From Coriobacteriales bacterium (GTDB taxonomy: Bacteria > Actinomycetota > Coriobacteriia > Coriobacteriales > UBA8131), in NCBI GenBank assembly GCA_031272005.1, contig JAISUQ010000091.1, forward strand, positions 1-38,579: a stretch of DNA of 38,579 nt. Direction: 5' to 3'. How positions within the stretch are numbered: position 1 is the stretch's first letter; the number at the start of each line of letters is the position of its first letter. The position numbers and the translations under genes are program-made. Of the stretch, positions 30,825 to 38,579 are shown in pieces. The notes under the pieces were generated by a model. The model saw only the letters and a program-made list of their open reading frames with translations. It had not been told where the DNA came from and made no database searches.

Positions 30825-31937
30825 ATGAGCAGAGAAGAGCGGCTGCGGCTGACAGCCCATACTTCCAAGGGTGGTTGAGCCGCCAAGTGGGCTCCGGGCG
30901 AGCTTATGGCCATATTAGCAAGCATTGCTCCGCAGCCTGAGGCTGGAAAAACGCCCCCGCAATCGGCCATGTGCCCCGACCCTAATCTGCTGTTGGGCTA
31001 CGACACCAGCGACGACGCCGCCGTCTACCGGCTCAGCGACGAGCTGGCCGCCGTGCTGACAGTGGACTTCTTCACGCCGATGGTCGACGATCCCTACATC
31101 TTCGGACGCATCGCCGCCGCCAATGCCTTAAGCGACATCTACGCCATGGGCGCCCGGCCGGTGGCTGCCCTCAATCTGCTGGCTTTTCCGCCGGCGCTGG
31201 GGGCAGCGGCGGCAGCCGATGTGTTGCGCGGCGGGCGCGACGCCGTAGCCCAGGCCGGTGCCAGCGTAGCCGGCGGGCACACCATCGAGGACGACGAACC
31301 CAAGTACGGGCTGGCAGTGATGGGCCTGGTGCATCCGGAGCGCATCATGCTCAACTCCGGCGCCCAGGCCGGTGACGTGCTCTACTACACCAAACCTCTG
31401 GGTATCGGCATCATCATGGCGGCGCTCAAGGCCGGGTTGCAGGATGAGCAGGGTGCCGCCGCCGTGCTGGAGGCGATGATGACGCTCAATGACCACGCCG
31501 CCACGGCGATGCTGGCCGCCGGAGCCCACGCTGCCACCGACGTCACCGGCTTCGGCCTGGTGGGGCACCTGCATGAGTTGCTGGCCGCCAGCGGTCAGGC
31601 CGCCATTCTCCACAGCAGCGCTCTGCCGACCTTCGATGGCGTGCTGGAGTGCTCGGCAGCCTTCTGCCGCCCGGGCAAGAGCTTCGAGATCATCAACTGG
31701 GCTGAGCCCTTCCTGACGCGGGCCATCGCCGACGATGACTGCTATGAGAACCTGCTGGGAGTCATCTGCGATCCCCAGACCAGCGGCGGGCTGCTGGTGG
31801 CCTTGGCGCCGCAACAGCAGCAGCTGTTCGTCAGGACCTTTGCGGAGCTGGCAGGTTATCAGCCCTGGAAGATTGGCGAGGTCATCTCCGGACAGCCAGG
31901 TCAGATAATCCTGGCGCAGCAGGCCGGGGAGCAGTGA
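30825..31937 (+). CDS. selD: Selenide, water dikinase SelD, itself a selenoprotein (Sec18)
   Basis: From ATG 30825, after GGCAGGAG, the frame runs 370 residues to 31937 if TGA 30876-30878 is read as Sec18. The start reads MSREERLRLTAHTSKGG-U-AAKW, matching the catalytic KGG-(C/U)-x-x-K region of SelD (E. coli Cys17, Lys20; here Sec18, Lys21). DPNLLLGYDTSDDAAVYRL, DFFTPMVDDPYIFGRIAAANALSDIYAMG, GHTIEDDEPKYGLAVMG and DVTGFGLVGH follow. Reaction: selenide + ATP + H2O to selenophosphate, AMP and phosphate. A start at 30906, after the UGA, would delete the catalytic residue and is rejected. Having Sec in SelD makes its own synthesis dependent on its product. yedF is upstream, selA downstream. Confidence 0.94.
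30876..30905 (+). promoter_or_regulatory. Sec UGA codon and SECIS-like hairpin of selD
   Basis: UGA at 30876-30878 is followed by GCUC-CGGGC-GAGC (30891-30903), a short hairpin that an AA/UU pair can extend after a bulge. The loop contains GG about 17 bases after UGA, nearly the same spacing as the loop in fdnG. The hairpin is less perfect than in fdnG, so the exact fold is uncertain. Confidence 0.7.
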
Positions 31938-32031
31938 GAGCAGGCCTGTGCGGCGTGCCTCTGCGGGTACTGAATGCAAGCATCAACAGGTACACAGCAG
32001 TAATGCTACTGCAGGACGGGGAGAGAAACGG

Positions 32032-33609
32032 ATGTCTGAACAACAGGAATTGCTGAGAATGATACCCTCGGTCGACCGCGTCTTAGGCGAGCTGTTTGCC
32101 ATAGCTCCCAAGGTCACGGCCTTCTTGCCGCATGACCCGCTGGCGGATCTGGTGCGCTCCAGGACCGATGCCGTGCGCGAGTGGCTGTGCAGCGGCCAGT
32201 CGCCAACGCATCTGGACGAGCCGCAGATTATGGAGATGATCGTCGAGCAGGTCTGTGCCGCGTCACACCTCTCTCTGCGCCCGGTGGTCAACGCCACCGG
32301 CGTCATCCTGCACACCAACCTCGGGCGCAGCTGCCTGGCCGAGCGGGCGGTGGAGGCAATCAGCCAGGTGGCCCGGAACTACTCCACATTGGAGTATGAT
32401 ACCGCCAGTTGCCAGCGCGGCTCGCGGCAGTCGCATTGTGCCCGGATGCTCAGTGCGCTGACCGGCGCCGAGGATGCCATGGTGGTCAACAACAACAACG
32501 CCGCCGCCGTGATGCTGGTGCTGGCAGAGTTCGCCGGCTACCAGGCGGGCTGCGGCGAAGTGATCATCTCCCGGGGCGAGCTGGTGGAGATTGGCGGCTC
32601 CTTCAGGATTCCCGACATCATCGCTCAGACCGGCGCCCGGATGGTGGAGGTGGGCACCACCAACAAGACCCACCTGGCTGATTACCAGCGGGCCTTGAGC
32701 AGCCGCACGGCGCTGATAGCCAAGGTCCATCCCTCCAACTTCCACATCGTTGGCTTTACCGAGTCGGTTGGCATCGCCGAGCTGGCTGCCCTGCGCGACG
32801 ACTTCGCCCAAGAGTCGCCAGCGGACAGCGCTAACGGCGATGCCGCCGCGGTCCTGCTCTACGAGGATCAGGGTGCTGGGCAGTTGTTCGAGCTGCCCAT
32901 CAAGGGGGCGCACAGCGAGCCGATAGTCTCCCGTTCCATCGCCCAGGGCGCCGATTTGGTGAGCTTCTCCGCCGACAAGCTGCTGGGCGGCCCACAGGCC
33001 GGCATCATCGTCGGTCGGCGCGAGCTGCTCAGTCGCCTGAAGGCCAATCCGCTGGCCCGCGTGCTGCGCCCGGATAAGCTGACCCTGGCGGCGCTGGAGG
33101 CAACCCTTTGCATCTGCCTGGATGAGAAGGCTGCCTTTGCCGAGATACCGACCTTGCGGATGCTGACCATGGATCAGGACACCCTGAGCCAGCGGGCCGA
33201 GGAACTCAGCGAGCTGTTGGCGGTAGTACTGCCCGAGGGGTGCTGCACTTTCTCAGTGGAGGATTCCCTGGCGATGGTCGGCGGCGGCTCATTGCCAGTA
33301 TGCGAGCTACCTAGCAAAGCCGTTGCTGTGCAACCAGCAACCGGCAATCTTCAGGCTCTGGAGGCTCACCTGGCCGCTCGGCCGGCGATGCCGATCATCG
33401 CCCGTAAGAGCAATGACTATCTGCTGTTCGATGTGCGCACGCTGCGCAGCCAGGATGAGCTGTCCGAAATCGCCATGGGCCTCAAGGAATACTTTGCCGG
33501 CCTGGGGCTGGAGAAGACCGAGCCGCCGCGAGCCCGGAAGCGCTTGAAGCCCCGGGCCCAACGACAGGCGGCCCAACAACAGGCGGCCCAACAGCAGGCG
33601 GCCCGATGA
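32032..33609 (+). CDS. selA: L-seryl-tRNA(Sec) selenium transferase SelA
   Basis: A 525-residue PLP enzyme. N-terminal domain: [15 protein letters not shown]. Core: [57 protein letters not shown], and PLP lysine Lys316 in [18 protein letters not shown] (E. coli Lys295). It converts Ser-tRNA(Sec) to Sec-tRNA(Sec) with selenophosphate. ATG 32032 follows GGGGAGAGA and is preferred over an upstream in-frame start at 31948. The last 30 residues are an added Arg- then Gln/Ala-rich tail encoded by a 15-bp tandem repeat, and the selB start codon lies within the last copy. The order selD-selA-selB with an ATGA overlap shows one translation unit. Confidence 0.95.
   Translation: MSEQQELLRMIPSVDRVLGELFAIAPKVTAFLPHDPLADLVRSRTDAVREWLCSGQSPTHLDEPQIMEMIVEQVCAASHLSLRPVVNATGVILHTNLGRSCLAERAVEAISQVARNYSTLEYDTASCQRGSRQSHCARMLSALTGAEDAMVVNNNNAAAVMLVLAEFAGYQAGCGEVIISRGELVEIGGSFRIPDIIAQTGARMVEVGTTNKTHLADYQRALSSRTALIAKVHPSNFHIVGFTESVGIAELAALRDDFAQESPADSANGDAAAVLLYEDQGAGQLFELPIKGAHSEPIVSRSIAQGADLVSFSADKLLGGPQAGIIVGRRELLSRLKANPLARVLRPDKLTLAALEATLCICLDEKAAFAEIPTLRMLTMDQDTLSQRAEELSELLAVVLPEGCCTFSVEDSLAMVGGGSLPVCELPSKAVAVQPATGNLQALEAHLAARPAMPIIARKSNDYLLFDVRTLRSQDELSEIAMGLKEYFAGLGLEKTEPPRARKRLKPRAQRQAAQQQAAQQQAAR
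33565..33609 (+). repeat. Three 15-bp tandem repeats across the selA-selB junction
   Basis: CAGGCGGCCCAACAA (33565-33579), CAGGCGGCCCAACAG (33580-33594) and CAGGCGGCCCGATGA (33595-33609) are consecutive. They encode QAAQQ units at the SelA C-terminus; the third copy carries the selB ATG and the selA TGA. Confidence 0.9.
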
Positions 33610-35765
33610 GCGCCGCTGCCGAGTCGCTGACTGCGGCTGGCGCATCTGCAGCGGCTGATGGTTTGGAGCCTCCAGGCTCGCCCAAGCCGGCTGGCAGGCT
33701 CGAGGTCGCCGCCGCGCCGCAGACATCTGGCGCGCCCGGGGCGCCCGAGGCGCCTGCCGCGCCGCAGACATCTGGCGCTGCTGGGGCCGCTGGGGCGCCG
33801 GACCAGGCACTTCTCCCAACCCTGATCCTCGGTACTGCCGGGCATATCGACCACGGGAAGTCGGCATTGGTCAAGGCGCTGACCGGTACCGACCCCGACC
33901 GCCTGGCCGAGGAGAAGCGCCGCGGCATCACCATCGAGCTGGGGTTTGCCCAACTGACGCTGCCCAGCGGTGCGACCATGGGGATAGTCGATGTGCCCGG
34001 CCATGAGCGCTTCGTGCGCCAGATGATGGCCGGGGCCAGCGGCGTGGATGTGGCGCTGCTGGTGGTGGCCGCCGACGATGGCGTCATGCCCCAGACCCGC
34101 GAGCACCTGACCGTGCTGGAGATGCTCGACGTCCAGCGCTTGGTGGTGGCCCTGACCAAGATGGACAAGGTTGATGCCGAATGGGCGGAGCTGGTGCAGG
34201 CTGAGCTGGAGGACTTCCTGCAGCATTCGGCCTATGCCGGAGCGCCGGTTGTGCCGGTCTCGGCGGTCACCGGCCAGGGCCTGGACGCCCTGCTGGCGGC
34301 TATCGAGCGCACAGCCGATGCCACCGTGGCACATGATGAAGCTGCCGCAGCGCGGTTGGCTGTGGATCGGGCCTTCACCATCAAGGGCGCCGGCACCGTG
34401 ATTACCGGCACGCTGTGGACGGGCCAGATTGCCGAGGGTCAGATGCTGGAGATCATTCCCGGAGTCAGGCAGGTGCGCGCCCGCAGCGTGCAAAGCCATG
34501 GTGTGCCGGTGGCGTTGGCCCATGCCGGTTCGCGGGTGGCGCTGAATCTGGCTGGCGTCAAACCCAGCGAGGTGGCGCCGGGTTGCTTTGTGGCCGCACC
34601 CGGATTGCTCACTCCCAGCGATCGTCTGGATGTGCGCGTCCGCCATCTGGGAGCCCGCCTGCTGAAAAGCGGTGCCCGGGTGCGCATCGCCCACGGTACG
34701 CGGGAGGTCCTGGCGCGGCTGCTGTTGATGACAGGTGAAGCCGCCGATGGCCCTGGCGAGCAGCTGCAACCCGGCGAGATAGCCCTGGCCCAGCTGCGCC
34801 TGGATGAGCCTCTGGCGCCGTTGCCCTTCGACCGCTTCGTGATGCGCTCCTACTCCCCGGTGACGGTCATCGGTGGCGGCCTGGTGCTGGCCGTGCACCC
34901 CAGGCGGCGCACTACCCTTAAAGACGCCGAGCGGCAACTGCTGGAGGCCCTGGAACAACATGAATATAAGATAGCAATAGAAAAAGCTATTGAATTGGCG
35001 GCAGTACCGGTCTCCCTGGCCAGCCTCAGTGCTCAGACCGGGTTGGAGCCGGCGCTGATAGCCGCCATTCTGCCCCAGGTGAAGCTGCAGGAATTGCCCA
35101 GCGCTCCTCTCGACTGCCCGAAGCATTATGCTCCCGAGCCATTGCAACGCTCCCTGCTGGCCAACCTGGAGACCTGCCTGTTGAACTTCCACAGCGCCAA
35201 CCCGCAACTCACAGGTCTCAGCCTGGCAGCGTTGGCGGCGGCATTCAAGCCCGGGGCGACTGGGGCGACTGTGGGCAGATTGGATGAGCAGGCCTTCAAA
35301 GCCCTGGTGAATGCGGCTCTGGCCGCCGGCTTTGCCGTCTATCACGCAGGGGAGATCAGCCATGGTCGCTTTGGAGCCGGAGCCCGGCAATTGGTGCAGC
35401 AGGCCGCCGAGGCTTTGGGCCAGCTGTTGGCCCAGGCCGGCCCGACTCCACCAGCTGTCGAGCAGCTGCCGGCTCTGCTCGGCCTGGACAAGACGCTGAC
35501 CCACAAGGCGCTGGGACAGCTGGAGGCCGCCGGCTCAGTCGAACGGCTCCCCGGAGGTTTTGTCTTCGATGCTGCGGCCTATGCCAGCCTGCGCGACAGC
35601 GCCCTGGACTACCTGGGCAGTCACGGCCCCGCCACAGCGGCCGCGCTGCGCGAGGCCATGGGCGTCAGCCGTAAATACGCCATCCCTCTGCTGGAGCACT
35701 TCGACGCCCAGAACCTGACCAAACGCCAGGGCGACCTGCGCACCCGCGGCAGCCGCAGCCGGTGA
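33606..35765 (+). CDS. selB: Selenocysteine-specific elongation factor SelB, with N-terminal extension
   Basis: A 719-residue GTPase. G1 is [11 protein letters not shown] at residues 76-86. [13 protein letters not shown] is switch [13 protein letters not shown] is G3, and TKMDKVD is G4 with Thr in place of the usual Asn. The domain II/III barrel follows, then the C-terminal winged helices that bind SECIS RNA ([21 protein letters not shown] at the end). SelB normally begins within a few residues of GTAGHIDHG; here about 73 residues of Ala/Pro/Gly-rich sequence precede it, built in part by a 45-bp repeat. No later start codon lies before the G1 motif, so the extension seems real. ATG 33606 overlaps the selA stop (ATGA). 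Confidence 0.95.
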   Translation: MSAAAESLTAAGASAAADGLEPPGSPKPAGRLEVAAAPQTSGAPGAPEAPAAPQTSGAAGAAGAPDQALLPTLILGTAGHIDHGKSALVKALTGTDPDRLAEEKRRGITIELGFAQLTLPSGATMGIVDVPGHERFVRQMMAGASGVDVALLVVAADDGVMPQTREHLTVLEMLDVQRLVVALTKMDKVDAEWAELVQAELEDFLQHSAYAGAPVVPVSAVTGQGLDALLAAIERTADATVAHDEAAAARLAVDRAFTIKGAGTVITGTLWTGQIAEGQMLEIIPGVRQVRARSVQSHGVPVALAHAGSRVALNLAGVKPSEVAPGCFVAAPGLLTPSDRLDVRVRHLGARLLKSGARVRIAHGTREVLARLLLMTGEAADGPGEQLQPGEIALAQLRLDEPLAPLPFDRFVMRSYSPVTVIGGGLVLAVHPRRRTTLKDAERQLLEALEQHEYKIAIEKAIELAAVPVSLASLSAQTGLEPALIAAILPQVKLQELPSAPLDCPKHYAPEPLQRSLLANLETCLLNFHSANPQLTGLSLAALAAAFKPGATGATVGRLDEQAFKALVNAALAAGFAVYHAGEISHGRFGAGARQLVQQAAEALGQLLAQAGPTPPAVEQLPALLGLDKTLTHKALGQLEAAGSVERLPGGFVFDAAAYASLRDSALDYLGSHGPATAAALREAMGVSRKYAIPLLEHFDAQNLTKRQGDLRTRGSRSR

Positions 35766-35792
35766 CGAAGGCAGGGGAGCGCAGATAGAAAA

Positions 35793-35827
35793 CGACCCCG
35801 CTCAGGCTTGCGGGGTCGATTCTTGTT
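35793..35827 (+). terminator. Rho-independent terminator of the selenium operon
   Basis: CGACCCCGC (35793-35801) and GCGGGGTCG (35810-35818) form a nine-base-pair stem with an eight-base loop, followed by ATTCTTGTT. It lies 28 bases after the selB stop and is the clearest terminator of the window. Confidence 0.88.
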
Positions 35828-36122
35828 GCCGAGTCTGATGCAAGGGGCTGTATGCTCAGGCGTTGGGACGGGAAGGGGGGAAGTCGGGTTGAATGGCAGG
35901 GGGAAGAAAGGATAGTGGGTGATTCACAAGGAGGAAGAACTTACCCAGGGGACACGCTGCCTTTCAGCCCGACTTCTATTTCCCATCGATATCCATCCTA
36001 CAGGGCGGTTATCCGGAGCCAGTCAGACAAATGTCATGGAGTTGTAAAAACGTTAATCAATTTAACTAAATCTTCAACGCAGCAATTCGCAGGGGCAGGT
36101 TTGAAACCTGTGCTCTCGGCTC
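35828..36122. other. Intergenic region with a 15-bp palindrome, no convincing gene
   Basis: About 295 bases between the selenium operon terminator and the stop of the minus-strand gene at 36123. The palindrome CAGGTTTGAAACCTG (36096-36110) lies just after that gene and could act as its terminator; no T-run follows on the minus strand. A plus-strand frame from 35852 has no recognisable content. Local A/T-rich stretches around 36045-36075 are visible. Confidence 0.4.
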
Positions 36123-37433
36123 TCAGGGGTTGAGCAGGTTGAAGCCCAGGCAATGCAGGTTATTGGGATCCAGATAGAGCACCAGGCGCACGCCGGAGGG
36201 CAGGTCGTAGATATAGAGCAGGAAGTCCTCGGTGGCAAAGACGGTAGGCGTCAGCACCACCGGCTCGGCAGTTGGGACAGACCCCGAGCCATCTGGCTCC
36301 AGGAGCGCATCGCTGCCTGCCTCAACATCGCCCCCCGCTGCCTGGGCGTCAGCGGTTGCTTCCTGCTCGCCCTGTTCGCTCTGCTCCCCCTGCTCGCCTT
36401 CAACAGCCGCCGGTTGGGGCAGCAGCTGCTGGAAGGCGTAACCATAACGGGCGGCATAGCTGGCGTCGAGCTGGGCGAAACAGTTGGCCAGAATCCGCTG
36501 ATCGAAGGCCGTGGCCTCCATCGAGGTGGCATAGGCAAAGGACCAGATTTGCAGATCCTCATCCACCGGCAGCGGCTCGTTGAGCGAGAGGATGTCGGCG
36601 GGATTGAGTGTCTCCGCGCCCTGCTCCGCATTGTTGCCTTCCCCGCCATCGCCGCCGCCATCGCCGCCTGTGGCCGCCGCTTCATCTCCCGCACCAGAAT
36701 CCGGGGTTGTCCCGTCGACCTGCTCATCGCCCTGTCCGTCGCCTGCTGCGCTGGGTCCGCTGCCTTCCGACTCGGTTGCCGACGCACCGGAGGCGCCGCC
36801 AGCCGGTGCGGTGATGTACTGGGACACAGCTTGCAGGTTGACGCTTCCCCAGGCATCGGTTAAGAACAGCAGCGAAATGATGTTGCCGCTCATATCCACT
36901 GCGCAGTTCAGATCGGCTGTGCCGTCGGCGTCAACATCGGCATCGACGAGCACCAGGCAGTTCTGGCGGGCGTCGGCTTCGACCTCCAGAAACTGGAAGC
37001 CGTTGATGATGGTCAAGCGGTAGTAGCCGAGGTCATCGGGCATCGGCATGCCGCGGTCGCGCAGCGCCGCCAGCAGGAAGTCGGGGATGCCGTTGCTGTT
37101 CAGCAGGTCCTGCTGGGAGCTGGTCAGCGAGCGGTGCGGGTTGGCGTCGTAGAGGTTCCAGGGGTAGAGCACGACCGGCTCCTTGAAGATATGGGCCGAG
37201 GTATCGGGGCTGTCGGTGCTGGCCAGCATGACGGTCTGGTTGCGATAGGTATCCAGTTGGGGATAGAACAGCGAGGGGATGAGCAAACCGCCGCTGATGA
37301 TAACCAGAGTCAGCAGCAGGGTTGCCAGGTTGCTGAGCAGATCGCGGCGGCGGCTGGCTGGCGCTGCGGATTCCGGAGAGGTGCTGGGCGGACTCCAGTC
37401 GAATTCCAGGTCGTGGCGCTTGTCGGCCATCAT
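36123..37433 (-). CDS. Membrane-anchored protein of unknown function, co-encoded with a histidine kinase
   Basis: A 436-residue protein. A basic cytoplasmic N-terminus of about 30 residues (RRRDLLSNL) is followed by one transmembrane helix (ATLLLTLVIISGGLLIPSLF); the rest should face outward. The extracytoplasmic part contains DADVDADGTADLN, a calcium-binding-like DxDxDG loop, and two low-complexity stretches, one rich in Gly/Asp/Glu and one of GEQGEQSEQGEQ type. SSQQDLLNSNGIPDFLLAALRDRGMP forms a conserved-looking block before it. The ATG at 37433 overlaps the end of the histidine kinase gene, so both are made together. It may be a signal-sensing or accessory partner of the kinase. No family recognised. 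Confidence 0.75.
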   Translation of the reverse strand: MMADKRHDLEFDWSPPSTSPESAAPASRRRDLLSNLATLLLTLVIISGGLLIPSLFYPQLDTYRNQTVMLASTDSPDTSAHIFKEPVVLYPWNLYDANPHRSLTSSQQDLLNSNGIPDFLLAALRDRGMPMPDDLGYYRLTIINGFQFLEVEADARQNCLVLVDADVDADGTADLNCAVDMSGNIISLLFLTDAWGSVNLQAVSQYITAPAGGASGASATESEGSGPSAAGDGQGDEQVDGTTPDSGAGDEAAATGGDGGGDGGEGNNAEQGAETLNPADILSLNEPLPVDEDLQIWSFAYATSMEATAFDQRILANCFAQLDASYAARYGYAFQQLLPQPAAVEGEQGEQSEQGEQEATADAQAAGGDVEAGSDALLEPDGSGSVPTAEPVVLTPTVFATEDFLLYIYDLPSGVRLVLYLDPNNLHCLGFNLLNP

Positions 37434-38579
37434 CCATCACCTCCCGCCAGAGGGAAGTCGACACTGACGCTGGTGCCCCGGCCCATCTCGCTGTCGAAGA
37501 GCAGCTCGGTGCCGTGGACCCGGGCGATCTCGGCACACAGCGCCAGGCCCAGGCCGGCGCCGCCGTGCTTGCGGGTGCGGGCCTTATCCAGCATATAGAA
37601 GGGCTCGGTGAGCAGGGGAATCTGGTCGGCGGGGATGCCGGTGCCCTCGTCGGCGACCTGCAGGCGGGCGCTGGTCTCGGAGGGGATGACCGCCAGGGTC
37701 ACGGTGGCGCCGGGCGCGGAGGCTTTGATGGCGTTGTCTATCAGGTTATAGAGCAGCGACTTGATCAGCTCGCGGTCGGCGTTGATGTACACCGGCTGGT
37801 TGGGCAGCAGGCCATCGAAGCCAATCTGCTGGCGGATAAAGACCGGCTGCAAGGTGATGCCCAGCTCGTTGGCCAGCTCCACCAAATCGATGCGCTCCAA
37901 CGAGGCCTCCAGGCTGCCGAAGGCCAGCAGCTCCATCAATTTGCTGGACAGGCCCTGGAGCCTCTTGGTCTCGTTGACGATGACGCCGGCGTACTCGATG
38001 CGGTCGGCCTCGGAGACCTCGCGTTTGATGCGCAGGATGTCGGCAAAGCCGAGGATCGAGGTCAGCGGCGTGCGCATCTCATGGGCCAGGTTGCCGATGA
38101 ACACCCGCCGCGATTCGGCCAGCTTCTCCAACTCGGTGACGTTGTGCTCGATGGAGTCGGCCATGGTGTTGAGGTTGACGGCCACCTCGCTGACCTCGTC
38201 GTTGCCGGTGACGGTGGCGCGTTTGTCCAAGTCACCGCTGGCAATCTGGCGGGTGGTGTTGCTCAGTGAGCGCAGCGGTTTGAGCAGCGTGCGTACCAGC
38301 AACAGCAACAGACCGGCCACCAGCAGCGCCGAGGCGATGCCAACGATGCGCACCAACGTGAAGTCGGCGGCAAACAGCTGGTAGGTGGAGGTGATGTCGT
38401 AGGAGCTGACCAGCTGATAGGGTTCACCATTGAGTTCTGTGGAGGAGACCAGCAGCAGGTAGGTGCTGCCACTGGCTTCAATCACCCGCGAGGAGTAATC
38501 GACTTCGCCGAGCAGGTCGCGCTCGGCCTCGGCTGGCTGGTTGTTGATGGCAGAGATTGGTTCGCCGGCCTTGAACAGC
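37430..38579 (-). CDS. Sensor histidine kinase, 5' end beyond window edge
   Basis: The frame is open to base 38579, giving at least 382 residues of a membrane sensor kinase whose N-terminus is cut off. Visible in order: part of an extracytoplasmic sensor region (VSSYDITSTY), a transmembrane helix (IVGIASALLVAGLLLLLVRTLL), a HAMP linker (KPLRSLSNTTRQIASGDLDKRA), the H-box with phospho-acceptor His (IGNLAHEMRTPLTSILGFADILR), N-box LIDNAIKAS, G1 DEGTGIP, F-box EPFYMLDKARTRKHGG and G2 GAGLGLALC. It autophosphorylates and passes phosphate to a response regulator, probably encoded upstream outside the window. The internal GTG at 38485 is not the true start because the frame and fold continue upstream. 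Confidence 0.93.
   Translation of the reverse strand, partial: LFKAGEPISAINNQPAEAERDLLGEVDYSSRVIEASGSTYLLLVSSTELNGEPYQLVSSYDITSTYQLFAADFTLVRIVGIASALLVAGLLLLLVRTLLKPLRSLSNTTRQIASGDLDKRATVTGNDEVSEVAVNLNTMADSIEHNVTELEKLAESRRVFIGNLAHEMRTPLTSILGFADILRIKREVSEADRIEYAGVIVNETKRLQGLSSKLMELLAFGSLEASLERIDLVELANELGITLQPVFIRQQIGFDGLLPNQPVYINADRELIKSLLYNLIDNAIKASAPGATVTLAVIPSETSARLQVADEGTGIPADQIPLLTEPFYMLDKARTRKHGGAGLGLALCAEIARVHGTELLFDSEMGRGTSVSVDFPLAGGDG

Noticed and set aside
30906-31937. SelD starting at ATG 30906
   Set aside because: This start lacks the catalytic Cys/Sec and the glycine-rich loop; the upstream frame from 30825 restores both.
33417-35504. A 695-codon minus-strand frame opposite selB
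   Set aside because: Antisense shadow; composition (Gln/His/Gly-rich) and lack of domains are typical of non-coding frames opposite high-GC genes.
36085-36115. tRNA-like or phage attachment-like sequence around GGTTTGAAACC
   Set aside because: Resembles a T-arm only loosely; no acceptor, D or anticodon arm can be folded around it, so it is listed only as a palindrome.
35852-36133. 93-codon plus-strand frame after the selenium operon
   Set aside because: No ribosome site of note, no domain, and composition like non-coding DNA.
1-38579. CRISPR array, insertion sequences, transposase or integrase genes
   Set aside because: No regularly spaced repeat-spacer pattern, no transposase motif and no terminal inverted repeats were seen; the tandem repeats found are short and without unique spacers.

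Overview
The window looks like a chromosomal segment of an anaerobic, high-GC actinobacterium of the class Coriobacteriia, most likely family Eggerthellaceae. The signs are a LuxR regulator whose N-terminal part is a large polytopic membrane domain (12724-14229), stand-alone DMSO-reductase-superfamily enzymes next to an MFS carrier and LysR/LuxR genes, and a surface-protein membrane module. The genus cannot be fixed from the sequence alone. Base composition is not uniform. Hand counts of single 60-base rows give about 67% GC in selA, about 53% in the molybdoenzyme at 14490 and about 47% in the LuxR gene at 12724.

Layout. 1-4113: the end of ribosomal protein L9 with an unusual acidic tail, a membrane protein, a HAD phosphatase and a divergent HemW-like radical SAM protein. 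4140-4253: tRNA-Gly(CCC) and a long hairpin. 4280-7860: an auto-regulated GntR/DUF1648 pair, a CPBP protease, a tandem-domain MarR regulator and three ~62-bp direct repeats in front of it. 7912-12538: a cytoplasmic molybdopterin oxidoreductase with a two-cluster ferredoxin-like subunit, facing an MFS transporter with a DNA-binding-only LysR stub. 12724-16970: a lower-GC block with a membrane LuxR regulator divergent from a second molybdopterin oxidoreductase and a zinc-ribbon microprotein, an arrangement like the catechol-dehydroxylase loci of Eggerthellaceae. 17159-18837: an HxlR regulator and a divergent flavoprotein.

18969-35827 is the centre of interest: a complete selenium island. It holds tRNA-Sec (selC) and a formate dehydrogenase-N type operon on the minus strand: fdnG with an in-frame UGA, fdnH, fdnI, a cysteine desulfurase and fdhE. 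A divergent plus-strand operon carries a class V desulfurase-like protein, DUF3343, a dehydratase activase, a double-cubane-type reductase, yedF, selD, selA and selB. Two selenoproteins are encoded. FdnG has Sec201 followed by a perfect five-base-pair SECIS hairpin with a GGUCU loop. SelD itself has Sec18, because its true start lies upstream of an in-frame UGA. The island therefore contains the enzyme that makes selenophosphate, the tRNA, SelA and SelB, and a main consumer, plus a plausible selenium delivery and reduction branch (desulfurase-like protein, DUF3343, YedF, double-cubane protein with activase) whose chemistry is open.

36123-38579: a sensor histidine kinase cut by the window edge and a co-encoded membrane-anchored protein of unknown function. 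Short in-frame tandem repeats that expand Ala/Pro/Gln-rich linkers recur in several selenium genes.
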